Source: Gallibacterium faecale
GTDB lineage: Bacteria > Pseudomonadota > Gammaproteobacteria > Enterobacterales > Pasteurellaceae
DNA: 64,000 nt
NCBI RefSeq assembly: GCF_027920745.1
Contig: NZ_JAQIBB010000057.1
Coordinates: 11,761 to 75,760, forward strand
Direction of reading: 5' to 3'
Part shown: positions 7,816-14,068 of the stretch, piece by piece
Layout of the letters: each line of letters starts with the position of its first letter
Position numbering within the stretch: the stretch's first letter is position 1
The notes under the pieces: generated by a model
The model's input: only the letters and a program-made list of their open reading frames with translations
Told to the model about the DNA's origin: nothing
Databases searched by the model: none
Position numbers and translations under genes: made by a program

Positions 7816-8093
7816 TACAAATCCCTTACCCGAATAACTTCTTCTTTCATCTGCCCGATAACCGCATTGACGGCATCAAATACCGCAACAGGGGAGCGAT
7901 CAGTCTTAGCAAATTGCTCCTTAAAAATCGCTAGCAATAAGTCTTCAAAATTAGGGTATTCTGTGATTTCAGCTGGCTTCCAAACCCCATGTTCCACATC
8001 AAACGCATATGATGTCTTACAAAAACCTTGACCGTTTTCCGTACGTTGTACGCAAAAACGCTCGCCCAAATCAAAAAAGATACGTTCGCCCAT
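7815..8093 (-). CDS. Hypothetical early phage protein
   Basis: 92 residues, acidic, with aromatic N-terminal half (FFDLGERFCVQRT) and EYPNFEDLLLAIFKEQF. Good AGGAG upstream of the ATG and stop overlapping the gpA start by a base, so it is translationally coupled to replication. No family recognised. Confidence 0.65.
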   Translation of the reverse strand: MGERIFFDLGERFCVQRTENGQGFCKTSYAFDVEHGVWKPAEITEYPNFEDLLLAIFKEQFAKTDRSPVAVFDAVNAVIGQMKEEVIRVRDL

Positions 8094-8104
8094 TGTGGTT
8101 ACTC

Positions 8105-8335
8105 CTAATGTAAAGTGATATAAGTTGCCGCTAAGGTTTTATTAATTCTTGCTCGCAACTGAATAAATTCCGCTGCAGCTTTTCGTTGCAGACTTGCCTT
8201 AGCTAATAACTTCACTCGTTCAGCACGAGGTTTATGCTTACACAACCCCAAATAACCCAAGCAATTCTCCGTAAAGTAATAAATTGACCCGTTCACCATT
8301 TCACGGTTAACGTTTAATTTTTGTTTAATCTTCAT
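8105..8335 (-). CDS. Hypothetical early phage protein, basic
   Basis: 76 residues, lysine/arginine rich (KHKPRAERVKLLAKASLQRKAAAEF). Start overlaps the end of the preceding gene by 11 bases; its ribosome-binding site GAGGTGGTG is inside the upstream coding sequence. No recognised domain. Confidence 0.6.
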   Translation of the reverse strand: MKIKQKLNVNREMVNGSIYYFTENCLGYLGLCKHKPRAERVKLLAKASLQRKAAAEFIQLRARINKTLAATYITLH

Positions 8336-8621
8336 ACACCACCTCTGAATCCACTTTTAAAAAATCATTTACGCTAACAGGTAAATTAAATGCGCTTGCA
8401 ATCGTCTTAATTTGCCGTATAGCGTTACCAATTTTTCGCCTATCTTCTATGTCGTAATCACGCAAATGCCGCTTAAACTCAACGCTAGCCGCTCTCGCCA
8501 CCGCCGTTTTTTGCATTAACGTTAACTGTTCAAAAAGTCGCTCCGCCGCAAAATCTGACTCGTTGTAAAGTCGATGAAATGATTTAAAAAACTCATCTTT
8601 TGCTAAATTTGCAGCAGTCAT
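8325..8621 (-). CDS. Hypothetical early phage protein, helical
   Basis: 98 residues starting at MTAANLAKDEFF (AAGGGG upstream; a TTG two codons earlier is weaker). Predominantly alpha helical, with RRKIGNAIRQIKTIASAFNLP. No recognised family. Confidence 0.62.
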   Translation of the reverse strand: MTAANLAKDEFFKSFHRLYNESDFAAERLFEQLTLMQKTAVARAASVEFKRHLRDYDIEDRRKIGNAIRQIKTIASAFNLPVSVNDFLKVDSEVVYED

Positions 8622-8631
8622 AGCCAACCCC

Positions 8632-8886
8632 TTACTTACCTAATTTCCCAAATAACCAACTCAAAAACGTTGGCTTGTAGTGCAATGCTTCTAATGCTTC
8701 CACTCGATCTAACAAACTTTCGTTTGCTAAATTGATAATCTGATTGTTGCTTGCAATATGTGCATTCATCCGATTTTGTTGTGCGACAGCTCGTTCTAAC
8801 GCTTCAATACGTTGTTCCAGCTTGATAAGGTTGATACGTTTCTTCTGTTGCTTAACGACTTTGTAGCGATAAGGTTGTTTAATCAT
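8632..8886 (-). CDS. Hypothetical coiled-coil phage protein
   Basis: 84 residues: basic N-terminus (KVVKQQKKR), a long heptad region (LEQRIEALERAVAQQNRMNAHI...LDRVEALEAL) and a short hydrophobic C-terminus (FLSWLFGKLGK) that may touch the membrane. Role unknown. Confidence 0.6.
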   Translation of the reverse strand: MIKQPYRYKVVKQQKKRINLIKLEQRIEALERAVAQQNRMNAHIASNNQIINLANESLLDRVEALEALHYKPTFLSWLFGKLGK

Positions 8887-8972
8887 TGTTCAAATCCTCG
8901 AATTTAGGGTGCAAAAAACTCGCCCTTTGTGAAAAAGGCTATAATTTGCACAGTGTGTTAATTAAAAAAGAA

Positions 8973-9233
8973 TTACGACTGTTGTTCTGCTTCGAACATA
9001 TCTAACGTTTTATTGTCTATCTGTAACAACGGCTTATTTATTCGCAATGCTTCTGGTCGCTCATGATATGTCGGCGTGAATACACGCATAATCTGACTTT
9101 TTACCTCAAGTTTTGTCCCGCAGTTATTACAATAAAGGGTAGTACCAATGACGAGTAACCCTACCTTTTCCGACGTCCTCACTCTTAAATTTGGACTCCC
9201 GCAGTTTGTGCAGCGATGATCGATATTTGCCAT
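8973..9233 (-). CDS. ogr: Ogr/Delta-like zinc-finger late activator
   Basis: 86 residues, the size of P2 Ogr and P4 Delta. The zinc site C-x2-C at the start (CTNCGSPNLRVRTSEK) with a second pair (YCNNCGTK) fits the Ogr Cys-X2-Cys-X22-Cys-X4-Cys type layout loosely, here Cys-X2-Cys; C-terminal half is unrelated. Ogr proteins switch on P2 late promoters. The gene is in the early operon, as expected for an activator made before the late phase. I could not locate matching late promoters by eye. Confidence 0.75.
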   Translation of the reverse strand: MANIDHRCTNCGSPNLRVRTSEKVGLLVIGTTLYCNNCGTKLEVKSQIMRVFTPTYHERPEALRINKPLLQIDNKTLDMFEAEQQS

Positions 9234-9865
9234 TATTTACCACCTTGTTTAATAAGTTCATCAACAAACCCATTAATCCATTGAGAAAATGACGCTTTGA
9301 TGAATGCAGAAAATTTCTCATTGTCATCTGGATTAAAATCTTGATAATGTTGTGCAAGCTTAACTAGTACTAATAATGTCAACAGCTCGCCTAATAATCT
9401 TTCGCTTTTTTTAGCTAACGCATCTAACGCAGGAGCAAAAAATGCAAAATGACGATAAAAACTTATCTCGCCATCAAGCGGTAACCCAAACGACCGCAGC
9501 AAACATAACACCTCCAAAAAAGAAACATTTTGATAAATCGGTCTTGCTCTATTTTTATCAGGCATTGCTTTTATCACTTCAACAATCTGAACACCATCAT
9601 CTAACTGATAAAATTCTTCGCCAATTTTACGAATTAGGTTTAAATAATTGGTTTCAGCCTGCGGATATGGCTTGGTTTCTGTGTGAGCAGCTTCGTAAGC
9701 TACATGATCAAGGGAAACATAAACAAGTCGAGCAACTCGTTCAGCTTGCAATTTCAATCGATCCAATGTTAGAAGCGGATATACCTTTAGATAATTACCG
9801 TCCTGTTGATTTAATGAATCCTTATTATCGTCAGAAGAATAAGGGGTAGAATTTAAAGATTTCAT
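9233..9865 (-). CDS. Hypothetical early phage protein, 210 aa
   Basis: An open frame that ends in a TAATG overlap with the ogr-like start, a strong sign of co-translation, and begins after AAGGTGGTGTAA. The C-terminal 70 residues (LGELLTLLVLVKLAQHYQDF...INGFVDELIKQGGK) are helix-rich and not contested. The N-terminal two thirds overlap a + strand ORF of 135 codons. If that overlap is not tolerated, a shorter form could start inside. No domain recognised. Confidence 0.62.
   Translation of the reverse strand: MKSLNSTPYSSDDNKDSLNQQDGNYLKVYPLLTLDRLKLQAERVARLVYVSLDHVAYEAAHTETKPYPQAETNYLNLIRKIGEEFYQLDDGVQIVEVIKAMPDKNRARPIYQNVSFLEVLCLLRSFGLPLDGEISFYRHFAFFAPALDALAKKSERLLGELLTLLVLVKLAQHYQDFNPDDNEKFSAFIKASFSQWINGFVDELIKQGGK
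9442..9849 (+). CDS. Antiparallel 135-aa ORF inside the 210-aa gene
   Basis: Lies wholly within the opposite-strand gene. It has a proper AGGAG six to seven bases before the ATG, a promoter-like TTGTGC-N16-AATAAT upstream, and natural codon choice. The product is amphipathic-helical (SVLLYFYQALLLSLQQ, DMAWFLCEQLRKLHDQGKHKQVEQLVQLAI). It could be a genuine lysogeny-expressed cassette or a fortuitous open frame. Confidence 0.4.
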   Translation: MQNDDKNLSRHQAVTQTTAANITPPKKKHFDKSVLLYFYQALLLSLQQSEHHHLTDKILRQFYELGLNNWFQPADMAWFLCEQLRKLHDQGKHKQVEQLVQLAISIDPMLEADIPLDNYRPVDLMNPYYRQKNKG

Positions 9866-9877
9866 TTACACCACCTT
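9863..9877. repeat. Cassette-junction element copy 1 (CATTTACACCACCTT)
   Basis: One of four copies of CATWTACACCACCT in 1.4 kb. On the minus strand it reads AGGTGGTGTAAATG, the RBS and start codon of the 210-aa gene. Bases 9878-9948 to the right hold no clear gene. Confidence 0.8.
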
Positions 9878-10059
9878 TTTACCGTTACGCTAAAATCATT
9901 TGTATTAACACAAATGCTATAAAAGAAACTAATGTTGCGAGGTACGCTATGCTTACATGGTTGTTACGATTTCTCATCTTTATCCTTAACTGGTTTATTT
10001 TCCCTTATAAAACTTTATGCTATGCTAAATTTCCATTTAACCCCATAAGGGAAACATCT

Positions 10060-10308
10060 ATGAGCAATGATGAAAATGAAATTATTGAGCTGACCGTCAA
10101 AAATGAAGAACAAGCGAACCAACTCAAAGCCAAAAGCACTATTCTTGATCTCTTAAAACCGCTTTTAACTTCAAATCAACGCTCCCTACTCGAGCAGCTT
10201 TATGAACACGTACGCTACCAGCACTTAGAGAACTTTGAGCTTGAAGAAGATCAAGCAGAAGAGTTTGAAGCATTATTTGACGAGCTTGAATCTTTTCTCG
10301 ACAAGTAA
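10060..10308 (+). CDS. Small acidic coiled-coil protein, cassette gene
   Basis: 82 residues from the ATG with ATAAGGG upstream: MSNDENEIIELTVKNEE, then a long acidic helix (EHVRYQHLENFELEEDQAEEFEALFDELES). An in-frame ATG at 9949 would add a hydrophobic stretch (LLRFLIFILNWFIF), giving a possible membrane-anchored form. Followed by a strong terminator. Antisense to the early leftward transcript, so expression is expected mainly in lysogens. Confidence 0.6.
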   Translation: MSNDENEIIELTVKNEEQANQLKAKSTILDLLKPLLTSNQRSLLEQLYEHVRYQHLENFELEEDQAEEFEALFDELESFLDK

Positions 10309-10441
10309 AGCCATAATCAAATAAGCTAAAATCTAAACGATACTGTCCATCTTGATTACAACGCACAGTAAATTTTCCGCTTACCAGCCCAACGTGATTA
10401 TCTGTTGGGCTTTGTTTCTGTTTTTTGCATTGATTACACAT
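10139..10441 (-). CDS. Opposing ORF with CxxC start, 100 aa
   Basis: Starts MCNQCKKQKQ after AAGGTGGTGTAT. The first about 44 residues lie mostly outside the + gene (though inside its terminator) and include a possible zinc knuckle (CNQC...RCNQD...FTCR). The remainder is antisense to 10060-10308 and looks less protein-like. A real but shorter product is possible. Confidence 0.3.
   Translation of the reverse strand: MCNQCKKQKQSPTDNHVGLVSGKFTVRCNQDGQYRLDFSLFDYGFTCREKIQARQIMLQTLLLDLLQAQSSLSAGSVRVHKAARVGSVDLKLKAVLRDQE
10386..10426 (+). terminator. Terminator of the 82-aa cassette gene
   Basis: Perfect 8-bp stem AGCCCAAC/GTTGGGCT (10386-10393, 10404-10411) followed by a T-rich run. Confidence 0.8.
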
Positions 10442-10453
10442 ATACACCACCTT
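10439..10453. repeat. Cassette-junction element copy 2 (CATATACACCACCTT)
   Basis: Same element as 9863-9877; it starts a longer repeat that runs on through the promoter and first codons of the next + gene and is shared with copy 3. Confidence 0.85.
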
Positions 10454-10458
10454 AAATT

Positions 10459-10487
10459 TTGTTAAACTGTATTCCCCAATCTATCTA
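10459..10487 (+). promoter_or_regulatory. Promoter of cassette gene 10502-10819
   Basis: TTGTTA (10459-10464), 17-base spacer, TATCTA (10482-10487). Repeated with two or three substitutions at 10885-10913. Confidence 0.5.
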
Positions 10488-10501
10488 ACTAGGAAAAATT
10501 T

Positions 10502-10819
10502 ATGGATACTAAAAATTTAGAAGCTCGGTTAGAAAAGTTAGAACAGCAAATACAAAAACGCATTGATCGCCAAAATTTATTTGCTACCATTATTTCTCAC
10601 CAACTAGAACAACTATCACTTAATACTCATCTTTTAATTTCGCTCTTGCCGCCGTCGGTCGATCTAGAGCCTCTTTCACAATTTTATCTAAAGCAGATTG
10701 AAGATTATCAACAGTTAAAACAGCAGCTCTCACCTGATGACGACACTGGCAGGGATTACCTAAATACACTGATAACCGATTTACAACAAATACATTGTCA
10801 ACTGACCGAGAAAAATTGA
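10502..10819 (+). CDS. Small coiled-coil protein, cassette gene (MDTK family)
   Basis: 105 residues: MDTKNLEARLEKLEQQIQKRIDRQNLFATIISHQ, then further helices to QLTEKN. Heptad pattern over residues 5-35. The first six codons and the upstream region are almost identical to those of 10928-11170, though the proteins then diverge. AGGAAAAATTT precedes the ATG. No known family; likely cargo. Confidence 0.6.
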   Translation: MDTKNLEARLEKLEQQIQKRIDRQNLFATIISHQLEQLSLNTHLLISLLPPSVDLEPLSQFYLKQIEDYQQLKQQLSPDDDTGRDYLNTLITDLQQIHCQLTEKN

Positions 10820-10868
10820 CTTTCGTGTTTAACGCCTTACTTGTAGGGCGTTTTCTAATTTTTGCCAT
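10620..10868 (-). CDS. Opposing ORF, 82 aa
   Basis: Starts MAKIRKRPTSKALNTK after TAGGTGGTGTAA. Basic. All but about the first 16 codons are antisense to 10502-10819. Kept only because its start signal is conserved with three others; coding status doubtful. Confidence 0.2.
   Translation of the reverse strand: MAKIRKRPTSKALNTKVNFSRSVDNVFVVNRLSVYLGNPCQCRHQVRAAVLTVDNLQSALDKIVKEALDRPTAARAKLKDEY
10831..10864 (+). terminator. Terminator of cassette gene 10502-10819
   Basis: AACGCC-T-TAC / GTA-G-GGCGTT hairpin followed by TTTCTAATTTTT. Confidence 0.75.
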
Positions 10869-10880
10869 TTACACCACCTA
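10866..10880. repeat. Cassette-junction element copy 3 (CATTTACACCACCTA)
   Basis: Third copy of the element; homology with copy 2 extends about 70 bases rightwards through the start codon of the following + gene. Confidence 0.85.
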
Positions 10881-10884
10881 AATT

Positions 10885-10913
10885 TTGTTAAACTTTATTC
10901 CTCAATCTATCTA
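10885..10913 (+). promoter_or_regulatory. Promoter of cassette gene 10928-11170
   Basis: TTGTTA (10885-10890), 17-base spacer, TATCTA (10908-10913); a duplicate of 10459-10487. Confidence 0.5.
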
Positions 10914-10927
10914 ACTAGGAAAAATTT

Positions 10928-11170
10928 ATGGATACTAAAAGTCTTATTGCTCCTTTTTATGTTGATTCACCTTTGAAGATCTCTTTGAATACGGATTCTG
11001 GAGAATTAATAGTGAAGAGTTATCACTTTTTATCAGACGGTGGACAAATGGAATTTCAGATTCAGTTCTCACCACAGGCAACACAAGAAATGATTCGGGC
11101 ATTGGCTGTTTTTCAAGAGAAAATCGACATAGATGCTTTACTAAATGCCAAGCCACATACTGCACAATAG
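10928..11170 (+). CDS. Small beta-rich protein, cassette gene (MDTK family)
   Basis: 80 residues. After MDTKSL the sequence alternates like beta strands (LKISLNTDSGELIVKSYHFLSDGGQMEFQIQF) then a helix (TQEMIRALAVFQEKIDIDAL). Own promoter and terminator. Points toward cro from behind, so it is antisense to the early leftward transcript. Function unknown. Confidence 0.6.
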   Translation: MDTKSLIAPFYVDSPLKISLNTDSGELIVKSYHFLSDGGQMEFQIQFSPQATQEMIRALAVFQEKIDIDALLNAKPHTAQ

Positions 11171-11219
11171 AATTTTTATACTTTCCCCTTGTAGGTTTTA
11201 GGGGATTTTTCTTATTCAT
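10944..11219 (-). CDS. Opposing ORF, 91 aa
   Basis: Starts MNKKNPLKPTRGKYKN after AGGAAAGGTGGTGTAT, 14 bases beyond the cro stop, so its translation could be coupled to cro. Most of it is antisense to 10928-11170 and has poor protein character. Coding status doubtful. Confidence 0.22.
   Translation of the reverse strand: MNKKNPLKPTRGKYKNSIVQYVAWHLVKHLCRFSLEKQPMPESFLVLPVVRTESEIPFVHRLIKSDNSSLLILQNPYSKRSSKVNQHKKEQ
11184..11213 (+). terminator. Terminator of cassette gene 10928-11170
   Basis: TCCCCT/AGGGGA stem with a 10-base loop, followed by TTTTTCTT. Confidence 0.7.
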
Positions 11220-11231
11220 ATACACCACCTT
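11217..11231. repeat. Cassette-junction element copy 4 (CATATACACCACCTT)
   Basis: Fourth copy, here abutting the 3' end of cro with no + cassette to its right, so it ends the array. Confidence 0.85.
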
Positions 11232-11235
11232 TCCT

Positions 11236-11457
11236 TTATAAACTTGCCTTAATCGTGTCCCAATCAACATCAGGACGGAGATCTCTTGCGGTTACTTCAC
11301 CGTTAGTTGCTTGGATAATTCCTGGAATATATTCAATAGAGATTTTTGCTTTTCCTGCAGTCCATTTGCTAACAGCTTGTGATGTAACACCACAAATTTC
11401 AGCTAGTTTTGTTTTACTTCCACAAATAAACACTGCCTTTTCGATATTAAGTTTCAT
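11236..11457 (-). CDS. cro: Cro/YdaS-like HTH regulator
   Basis: 73 residues: KAVFICGSKTKLAEICGVTSQAVSKWTAGKAKISIEYIPGIIQATNGEVTARDLRPD is the YdaS/Cro helix-turn-helix that ends in the conserved DLRPD. Divergent from cI across a 126-base operator region, first gene of the leftward early operon. Expected to repress the cI promoter and favour lytic growth. Confidence 0.87.
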   Translation of the reverse strand: MKLNIEKAVFICGSKTKLAEICGVTSQAVSKWTAGKAKISIEYIPGIIQATNGEVTARDLRPDVDWDTIKASL

Positions 11458-11475
11458 ATCTCACACCTAAAGATT

Positions 11476-11560
11476 AACTAAAATTTCATATAATATAAAA
11501 CTAAAGTTTTGTATGGTCAACTTTTTTTTGACTTGTCGAATGAAACTTTAGTTATATAAT
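11476..11560. promoter_or_regulatory. CI/Cro switch: divergent promoters and three operators
   Basis: Early leftward promoter on the minus strand: TTGACC (11515-11520) N17 TATATT (11492-11497). CI promoter on +: TTGTCG (11533-11538) N16 TATAAT (11555-11560). Operators built on AACTAAAGTTT: O1 11543-11553, O2 11498-11510, O3 11476-11488 (degenerate). O2 lies within the leftward promoter and O1 in the spacer of the CI promoter. Confidence 0.7.
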
Positions 11561-11583
11561 TCAAAAAATAGAGGAGATTATTT

Positions 11584-12285
11584 ATGCAAAGTTTGGCAGA
11601 ACGTTTAGAAAAAGAGCTAAATAGACAAGGTATATCTATGTATGCGCTTGCCAAAATGATTAATGTTAGTCAACCTGCGATTGCGAAAATTGTAAAAGGG
11701 GAGACCAGAGATCCTAAGAACATAGTGGAAATAGCCAATGCACTAAATGTTAACCCTCACTGGTTAAAAACAGGCGAAGGAAGTCGAGAAATAACAACAG
11801 CGATCTCGCCTATTACATCATTGGTTAGTAATAACGAAGATGAAGAGCATACCTACCAAATTGACCGCCTAGACGTACAAGCTGCAGCAGCAATAAATGG
11901 CATTACTAATCAAGATTATCCAGATATTATTCAGTCAATTTATTTTTCAAAACAAGGTTTGATTGAAATTGTTGGCAAAAAATCTACTGACAATGTTTAT
12001 TTAATTACGGTGCCAACTGACAGCATGGCACCAACAATCAATAAAGGTGATTTAGTCTTTGTAGATACCAAAATTGATTATTATGACACTGAAGGAATTT
12101 ATATTTTTTCGCTAAACGGTGATTTATATATCAAGCGTTTAATGCGATTACCTACCAATGTTTATAAAGCGATTTCCGACAATAAACTTTATCCTGCATT
12201 TGATATATCTGATGACTTGTTTAATACCGCGAAAATTGTCGGAAAGTTTATTCGAGTTTTACCCATTAATGCAAAGGAGCTTTAA
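11584..12285 (+). CDS. cI: CI-type repressor with S24 autoprotease domain
   Basis: 233 residues. N-terminal HTH_3 domain about 5-62 (YALAKMINVSQPAIAKIVKGE), linker, then a LexA/CI S24 domain from about 120. The catalytic serine S147 is in TDSMAP and the lysine K184 in LYIKRL, both present, so RecA-stimulated self-cleavage and SOS induction are plausible, unlike classical P2 C. GAGGAG precedes the start. Maintains lysogeny by binding the 11476-11553 operators. Confidence 0.92.
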   Translation: MQSLAERLEKELNRQGISMYALAKMINVSQPAIAKIVKGETRDPKNIVEIANALNVNPHWLKTGEGSREITTAISPITSLVSNNEDEEHTYQIDRLDVQAAAAINGITNQDYPDIIQSIYFSKQGLIEIVGKKSTDNVYLITVPTDSMAPTINKGDLVFVDTKIDYYDTEGIYIFSLNGDLYIKRLMRLPTNVYKAISDNKLYPAFDISDDLFNTAKIVGKFIRVLPINAKEL

Positions 12286-12286
12286 A

Positions 12287-12673
12287 ATGAAAAAGCTAGT
12301 TTTAATTATCAGTAGTCTATTAGTTTTGTCTGCCAATATTACCAATTTACAAGCTAAAGAGTGGTACGAGGAAAAAGGAACATTACATCAATCTACTATG
12401 AAAGAATGGTGTAAAGCTAGTGATAAAAATAAGTTAGCAACAGCAGGTGATTTAGTAGCTGTTGGCTACAATAATAAAATATATCAAGATGAGCTTATGC
12501 AAGCCTTAAATACACATGACATTGATGGACTCAAATTAATGGCTGAAGAATTAGTAAAAGGCTTAGATAGTTCATCTTGTAATGGTAAAAAGGCAAGTAA
12601 AGAAACAGCAACTACAAAGGTTAGTGATATGTCTGCAATGTTAATCACTATGATGGGATGGATTAAGAAATAA
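12287..12673 (+). CDS. Secreted small protein, lysogeny cargo 1
   Basis: 128 residues from the ATG 1 base after the cI stop (AAGGAG lies at the cI end). Sec signal peptide MKKLVLIISSLLVLSANITNLQA, then a helical mature part with two cysteines (EWCKASD, SSSCNGKK) that may form a disulphide. Directly downstream of cI, thus probably made in the lysogen. No known family. Confidence 0.7.
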   Translation: MKKLVLIISSLLVLSANITNLQAKEWYEEKGTLHQSTMKEWCKASDKNKLATAGDLVAVGYNNKIYQDELMQALNTHDIDGLKLMAEELVKGLDSSSCNGKKASKETATTKVSDMSAMLITMMGWIKK

Positions 12674-12691
12674 TAATTTTGGGAGAAACAT

Positions 12692-13021
12692 ATGAAAAAA
12701 CTACTACTTATCATCAGTGCATTATTATTAACCCAGTCTGCATTAGCAGATAATTTAGATAAATCTAGAGATAAAGTTAAACAAATTTTTGTTAGTAAGC
12801 AAGAACCGACAGCTATTGATGCTGTTTGGACTAGCGATAATGTTTTTAAAGTCGGGGTTCATGATGATGGTTCTAGTAGAGATGGCTATGCAGAATATGT
12901 TTGTCAAGTGCTTTATGAACATGGCTTTAAAGGTAAAAGTGTTCTAGTGCGTGTTGTTGATATAGATAAAATTGTACAAACTGGTGAATGGGTAAATCTT
13001 GGAACAGCACAATGTAATTAA
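12692..13021 (+). CDS. Secreted small protein, lysogeny cargo 2
   Basis: 109 residues. Signal peptide MKKLLLIISALLLTQSALA, then a 90-residue mature domain with two cysteines (YVCQVLYEHGF, TAQCN at the end) and mixed alpha/beta pattern. The signal peptide is the same as that of the next gene at the DNA level. Role unknown; periplasmic exclusion or conversion protein is a guess. Confidence 0.7.
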   Translation: MKKLLLIISALLLTQSALADNLDKSRDKVKQIFVSKQEPTAIDAVWTSDNVFKVGVHDDGSSRDGYAEYVCQVLYEHGFKGKSVLVRVVDIDKIVQTGEWVNLGTAQCN

Positions 13022-13043
13022 TTAAATAAAAGATGGTATCTAT

Positions 13044-13250
13044 ATGAAAAAATTACTTCTTATCATCAGTGCATTATTATTAACCCAGTCTGCATTAGCC
13101 GCAAAACAAGAATATAGCTGCGACGACGGCAAACGTTATTGCAAAGAAATGCGATCATGCGAAGAAGCGAAGTTTTACCTTAACCAATGCGGAGTAGGGC
13201 GTTTAGATCGCGATAAAGACGGCGTACCGTGTGAGAGTATTTGTAGGTAA
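13044..13250 (+). CDS. Excalibur-domain secreted protein, lysogeny cargo 3
   Basis: 68 residues: signal peptide MKKLLLIISALLLTQSALA then a cysteine-rich domain ending in DRDKDGVPCESIC, the DxDxDGxxCE signature of the excalibur calcium-binding domain. Six cysteines in the mature part could form disulphides. Excalibur domains are usually found in extracellular proteins. Same signal peptide as its neighbour. Confidence 0.82.
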   Translation: MKKLLLIISALLLTQSALAAKQEYSCDDGKRYCKEMRSCEEAKFYLNQCGVGRLDRDKDGVPCESICR

Positions 13251-13255
13251 TAATA

Positions 13256-13414
13256 ATGACAACAAATTTAAATAAAAGAATAAATGAAGCTTCTAAGCAA
13301 AAAATTTCAGTATCTTTAGAAACTTACAAGCACAGACCATCTCCTTACAACAAGAAAGATACTGATTATAAAAATACGGTAAAGAAATGTGATGATAACA
13401 ATAATAAAAGGTGA
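13256..13414 (+). CDS. Possible 52-aa basic/polar ORF
   Basis: Starts 5 bases after the excalibur gene stop (MTTNLNKRINEASKQKISVSLE...); lysine/asparagine rich, no domain. The upstream TAGGTAATA is a weak ribosome-binding site. May be a small protein or non-coding 3' sequence. Confidence 0.3.
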   Translation: MTTNLNKRINEASKQKISVSLETYKHRPSPYNKKDTDYKNTVKKCDDNNNKR

Positions 13415-13527
13415 TCAACAAAATCACATATTAAACAATTATGTAAAAGGTTTCGCTTTCTTTTATTGTGAGCGTGACGACTATACTAGCCGTCACCGTC
13501 CAAGTCCATATAAAGAGAAAGATAAAG

Positions 13528-14064
13528 ATGACCAAGATAGAATTAGAGAATAGTAAAAGAGATCTATTATTCGATATTAACCGTTCAATTCGTTACAACG
13601 CAAAACGGTGTAAATTTTTTGAGTGTTTAAATCGCTTTGTTAATTTTATTGGGGTAGTTTTTAGTTCTAGTATAATTTACGCAATTACTCAAGAATATCA
13701 GTTAGCAGCAACACTTTTCGGCGTTGTAGTTACAGTGTCTTCTAGTTTAGCCTTGGTAATAGGTTTTGGGGATAAAGCACGGGATCATCGCGATTTTATT
13801 AATGATTTTTCTCAATTGCAGACGTTACTATTAACTAGTGAATTATCTGAAAAGTTAATCAATGATGTTACTGCTAAAATGCGTGAACTTGATAGCAAAG
13901 AGCCGGCAGTACTAATAGTTCTTGAGCAGATTTGTTATAATGAACAGTTAATTGCTGATGGATTTACTAAAGAAAGATGTTCAAAAATTTCTTGGTATCA
14001 ACGTTTATTAGCTCAATTTTTTGATATACGTTCGCATAAAATTTTTGAAAAACTAGAAAAATAA
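13528..14064 (+). CDS. SLATT-like two-TM membrane protein (candidate abortive-infection/exclusion effector)
   Basis: 178 residues from the ATG after AGAGAAAGATAAAG. Layout: short basic helix RSIRYNAKRCKFFECLNRF, two transmembrane helices (about 37-54 and 59-80), a conserved-looking GFGDKARDHRDFINDF after TM2, then a cytoplasmic helical region. That is the architecture of SLATT domains, membrane effectors in nucleotide-linked anti-phage systems. Own -10-like TATACT upstream at 13482-13487. Ends 4 bases from gpD in convergent orientation. Assignment is by pattern, not by search. Confidence 0.6.
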   Translation: MTKIELENSKRDLLFDINRSIRYNAKRCKFFECLNRFVNFIGVVFSSSIIYAITQEYQLAATLFGVVVTVSSSLALVIGFGDKARDHRDFINDFSQLQTLLLTSELSEKLINDVTAKMRELDSKEPAVLIVLEQICYNEQLIADGFTKERCSKISWYQRLLAQFFDIRSHKIFEKLEK

Positions 14065-14068
14065 TATG

